Below, piece after piece: positions 4,663 to 6,000 of a DNA stretch of 6,000 nt. The stretch is taken from contig JAHFHJ010000092.1 of the NCBI GenBank assembly GCA_023246985.1, positions 1 through 6,000 of the forward strand, read 5' to 3'. The notes under the pieces were generated by a model. That model ran no database searches. It saw nothing but the letters and a program-made list of their open reading frames with translations, and was not told the DNA's origin. The position numbers and the translations under genes were made by a program. The stretch is from Candidatus Omnitrophota bacterium. Lineage in GTDB: Bacteria > Omnitrophota > Omnitrophia > Omnitrophales > Aquincolibacteriaceae. Each line of letters starts with the position of its first letter. Position 1 is the stretch's first letter.

Positions 4663-5991
4663 ATGATGAACAAAAAATCTAAAAAATTATTCGGCTTCCT
4701 TGGTCTCGGGTTGCTCGCCTTTGTTTTGCTCGGATACGGCGAAGAGAGCAAGACGAATCTCTATGCCCCCGTTTATGCCAAGCCTCTTGCCCCGGCGCCT
4801 CTCAAGGGGGTTCTTTCCCGCATGCTGGAAGCTCCTTTCCGGTTGATCCAATGGCCCGCGGATCAAGGGATCCTTTTTACCGAAAAACACCGGCTCGATA
4901 AAAAAACCCTGTGGCTCTATAAAAAATTCCTGGAGCAGGGGGTGAAGCCCCGTTTCGGGACCGTGGACGTGAGCGCGATCCCTTATTACGGCGCGGAGCT
5001 GAACCTTTTAACGATCGCGAGACAACAGGAACGGTTCCCGGATTTTTTTGCCACGGCCTCGATCCTTCACGGTCCGGGTATTTTTTTTCAGACAGGTTCC
5101 GAGATCGGAATGCAGAGGATCGGCGGGACGGGCCTCCATCTCAAAGGCCTCGTCCATTATGACCGGCGCGAGAAAGAACCTTTTTACGGCGTCGGGCCGG
5201 ACACCAGCAGGGGGGACGGGACCTCCTTCAGGATCGAAACGACCCGGACGGGCGCCGCGGCAGGCTATGAATTCTCGCCCTCGATCGATCTTGTTTCCGG
5301 TTTTGATTATAAACACGCCAATATTTTAAATCGCGCGCATGACGGGAAGGGGAATATCCTTACGATCTTTGCGGGCCGGAATATCCCGGGGGTTCACGGG
5401 GACGACCTTCTGGAATATTCCCTGGCGCTTAACCGCGATACCCGCGACAACAAGGATGAGGCCTCGAAAGGGAGCTATCAGAAACTGCTTTTTCAGTTCA
5501 CCCAAGGCGTCCACGGTTCCCCGGCGCGGTATTTCACCTACCGGCTGGACACGGCCAAATATTTCCAACTGGCCTCTCCCCGGCGCGTTCTGGCGGCGCG
5601 CCTGTTTGCGGAGCACAATGACGCAGTCGATTGCGGATACGTTCCTTTCTACAATATGGCCAGATTGGGCGGCGCCGGTTTCGGGTCCCGATACGGCGAA
5701 ACGGAGAGAGGTTTTGCGTACAACCGTTTCTTCGGAAAAAGCGCCCTGCTTCTCAACGCGGAATATCGTTACACGGTGATGGAATACAAAGAATTCAAGA
5801 TGCGGACCGCTTTGTTCGCGGATGAGGGGCAGGTTTTTGGCGAGATTCGTCAGTTCCGGTTCAAGGATTTCAGGACCTCCTACGGCGTCGGGTTTTATCT
5901 TACTTATTCCAAGAACACAATCCTGAATTTTTCCGTGGCGCATAGTAATGAGGGTACGCGTCTCTATCTTAAAAATGAACTCGCGTTCTAA
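4663..5991 (+). CDS. Omp85/BamA-type (D15 surface antigen) outer-membrane barrel without POTRA domains
   Basis: The 442-residue product looks like an outer-membrane beta-barrel of the bacterial surface antigen (D15) family. It starts with a signal peptide: a lysine-rich segment at 4-8, a hydrophobic core at about 9-24, and possible cleavage after GYG26 or VYA39. A linker of about 60-80 residues follows, too short for a POTRA domain. The barrel runs from about 100 to the end. Diagnostic features are FYGVGPDTS at 174-182, NRDTRDN at 257-263 followed by KGS, LGG at 335-337, the R349-G350-F351 (RGF) of the lid loop that inserts into the barrel, LLLNAEYRY at 362-370, and LFADEGQVF at 384-392. The last residue is phenylalanine, the usual C-terminal barrel-assembly signal. 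BamA and TamA insert barrel proteins with help from POTRA domains; a barrel-only relative may be a transporter, pore or anchor, and its substrate cannot be told from sequence. The ATG directly follows an in-frame TAA and lacks a Shine-Dalgarno; the next codon is also ATG. Confidence 0.85.
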   Translation: MMNKKSKKLFGFLGLGLLAFVLLGYGEESKTNLYAPVYAKPLAPAPLKGVLSRMLEAPFRLIQWPADQGILFTEKHRLDKKTLWLYKKFLEQGVKPRFGTVDVSAIPYYGAELNLLTIARQQERFPDFFATASILHGPGIFFQTGSEIGMQRIGGTGLHLKGLVHYDRREKEPFYGVGPDTSRGDGTSFRIETTRTGAAAGYEFSPSIDLVSGFDYKHANILNRAHDGKGNILTIFAGRNIPGVHGDDLLEYSLALNRDTRDNKDEASKGSYQKLLFQFTQGVHGSPARYFTYRLDTAKYFQLASPRRVLAARLFAEHNDAVDCGYVPFYNMARLGGAGFGSRYGETERGFAYNRFFGKSALLLNAEYRYTVMEYKEFKMRTALFADEGQVFGEIRQFRFKDFRTSYGVGFYLTYSKNTILNFSVAHSNEGTRLYLKNELAF

Positions 5992-6000
5992 TGCCGCGCT
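5991..6000 (+). CDS. Possible start of a further gene, truncated
   Basis: An ATG at 5991-5993 overlaps the last base of the barrel gene's TAA (TAATG), a common arrangement for coupled genes. Only three codons (M-P-R) are visible, and there is no clear Shine-Dalgarno upstream, so translation would depend on coupling. No product can be proposed. Confidence 0.3.

Noticed and set aside
4325..4666. A 113-codon + frame overlapping the end of yraN and the following gap
   Set aside because: It is the shifted frame of yraN, has an Arg/Lys/Ser-rich composition with no motif, and its start has no ribosome binding site.
5326..5943. A 205-codon minus-strand frame across the barrel gene
   Set aside because: The + strand has clear Omp85 motifs; the antisense product has no signal or family feature.

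Overview
The window reads as a chromosomal housekeeping segment of a fairly GC-rich, Gram-negative bacterium, with all genes on the + strand. The murein enzyme MurA and a C-terminal Omp85-type outer-membrane barrel show that the cell builds peptidoglycan and has an outer membrane. The order prmC–murA–rpsP–trmD–rplS–rnhB–yraN, the lack of rimM between rpsP and trmD, and an intergenic repeat built on CGAAATACGAA suggest an uncultivated lineage such as Omnitrophota or a related phylum. That assignment is inference from memory of gene order and repeat style and was not tested.

Layout. Positions 3-488 hold the 3' end of prmC (release-factor glutamine methyltransferase). Positions 489-617 are an A+T-richer spacer carrying an imperfect inverted repeat that ends just before murA (618-1883). 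Positions 1884-2090 are a 207-nt leader with no gene but dense RNA structure: a strong hairpin, a perfect 13-bp inverted repeat ending in a T-run, a candidate promoter lying over the left arm of that repeat, and two mutually exclusive hairpins just upstream of the rpsP ribosome binding site. Then come rpsP (2091-2342, GTG start), an 89-nt gap with two crossing 10-bp inverted repeats, trmD (2432-3103, no convincing Shine-Dalgarno), rplS (3160-3468), rnhB (3473-4186), yraN (4183-4581, 4-base overlap with rnhB) and, after an 81-nt gap, a POTRA-less BamA/D15-like outer-membrane barrel (4663-5991). An ATG overlapping the barrel gene's stop codon may begin a further gene that runs off the window.

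Functionally, prmC, rpsP, trmD and rplS serve translation (release-factor methylation, 30S and 50S proteins, and m1G37 of tRNA for reading-frame maintenance). rnhB removes RNA from DNA, yraN is a conserved nuclease-fold protein of unsettled role, and murA commits UDP-GlcNAc to peptidoglycan. I see no mobile element gene, CRISPR array, rRNA or tRNA. I found no clearly new biological system. The most interesting material is non-coding: the rpsP leader, the rpsP–trmD gap and the prmC–murA repeat. Next come variant features of TrmD (Glu at the usual catalytic Asp, short C-terminus) and bL19 (short C-terminus).
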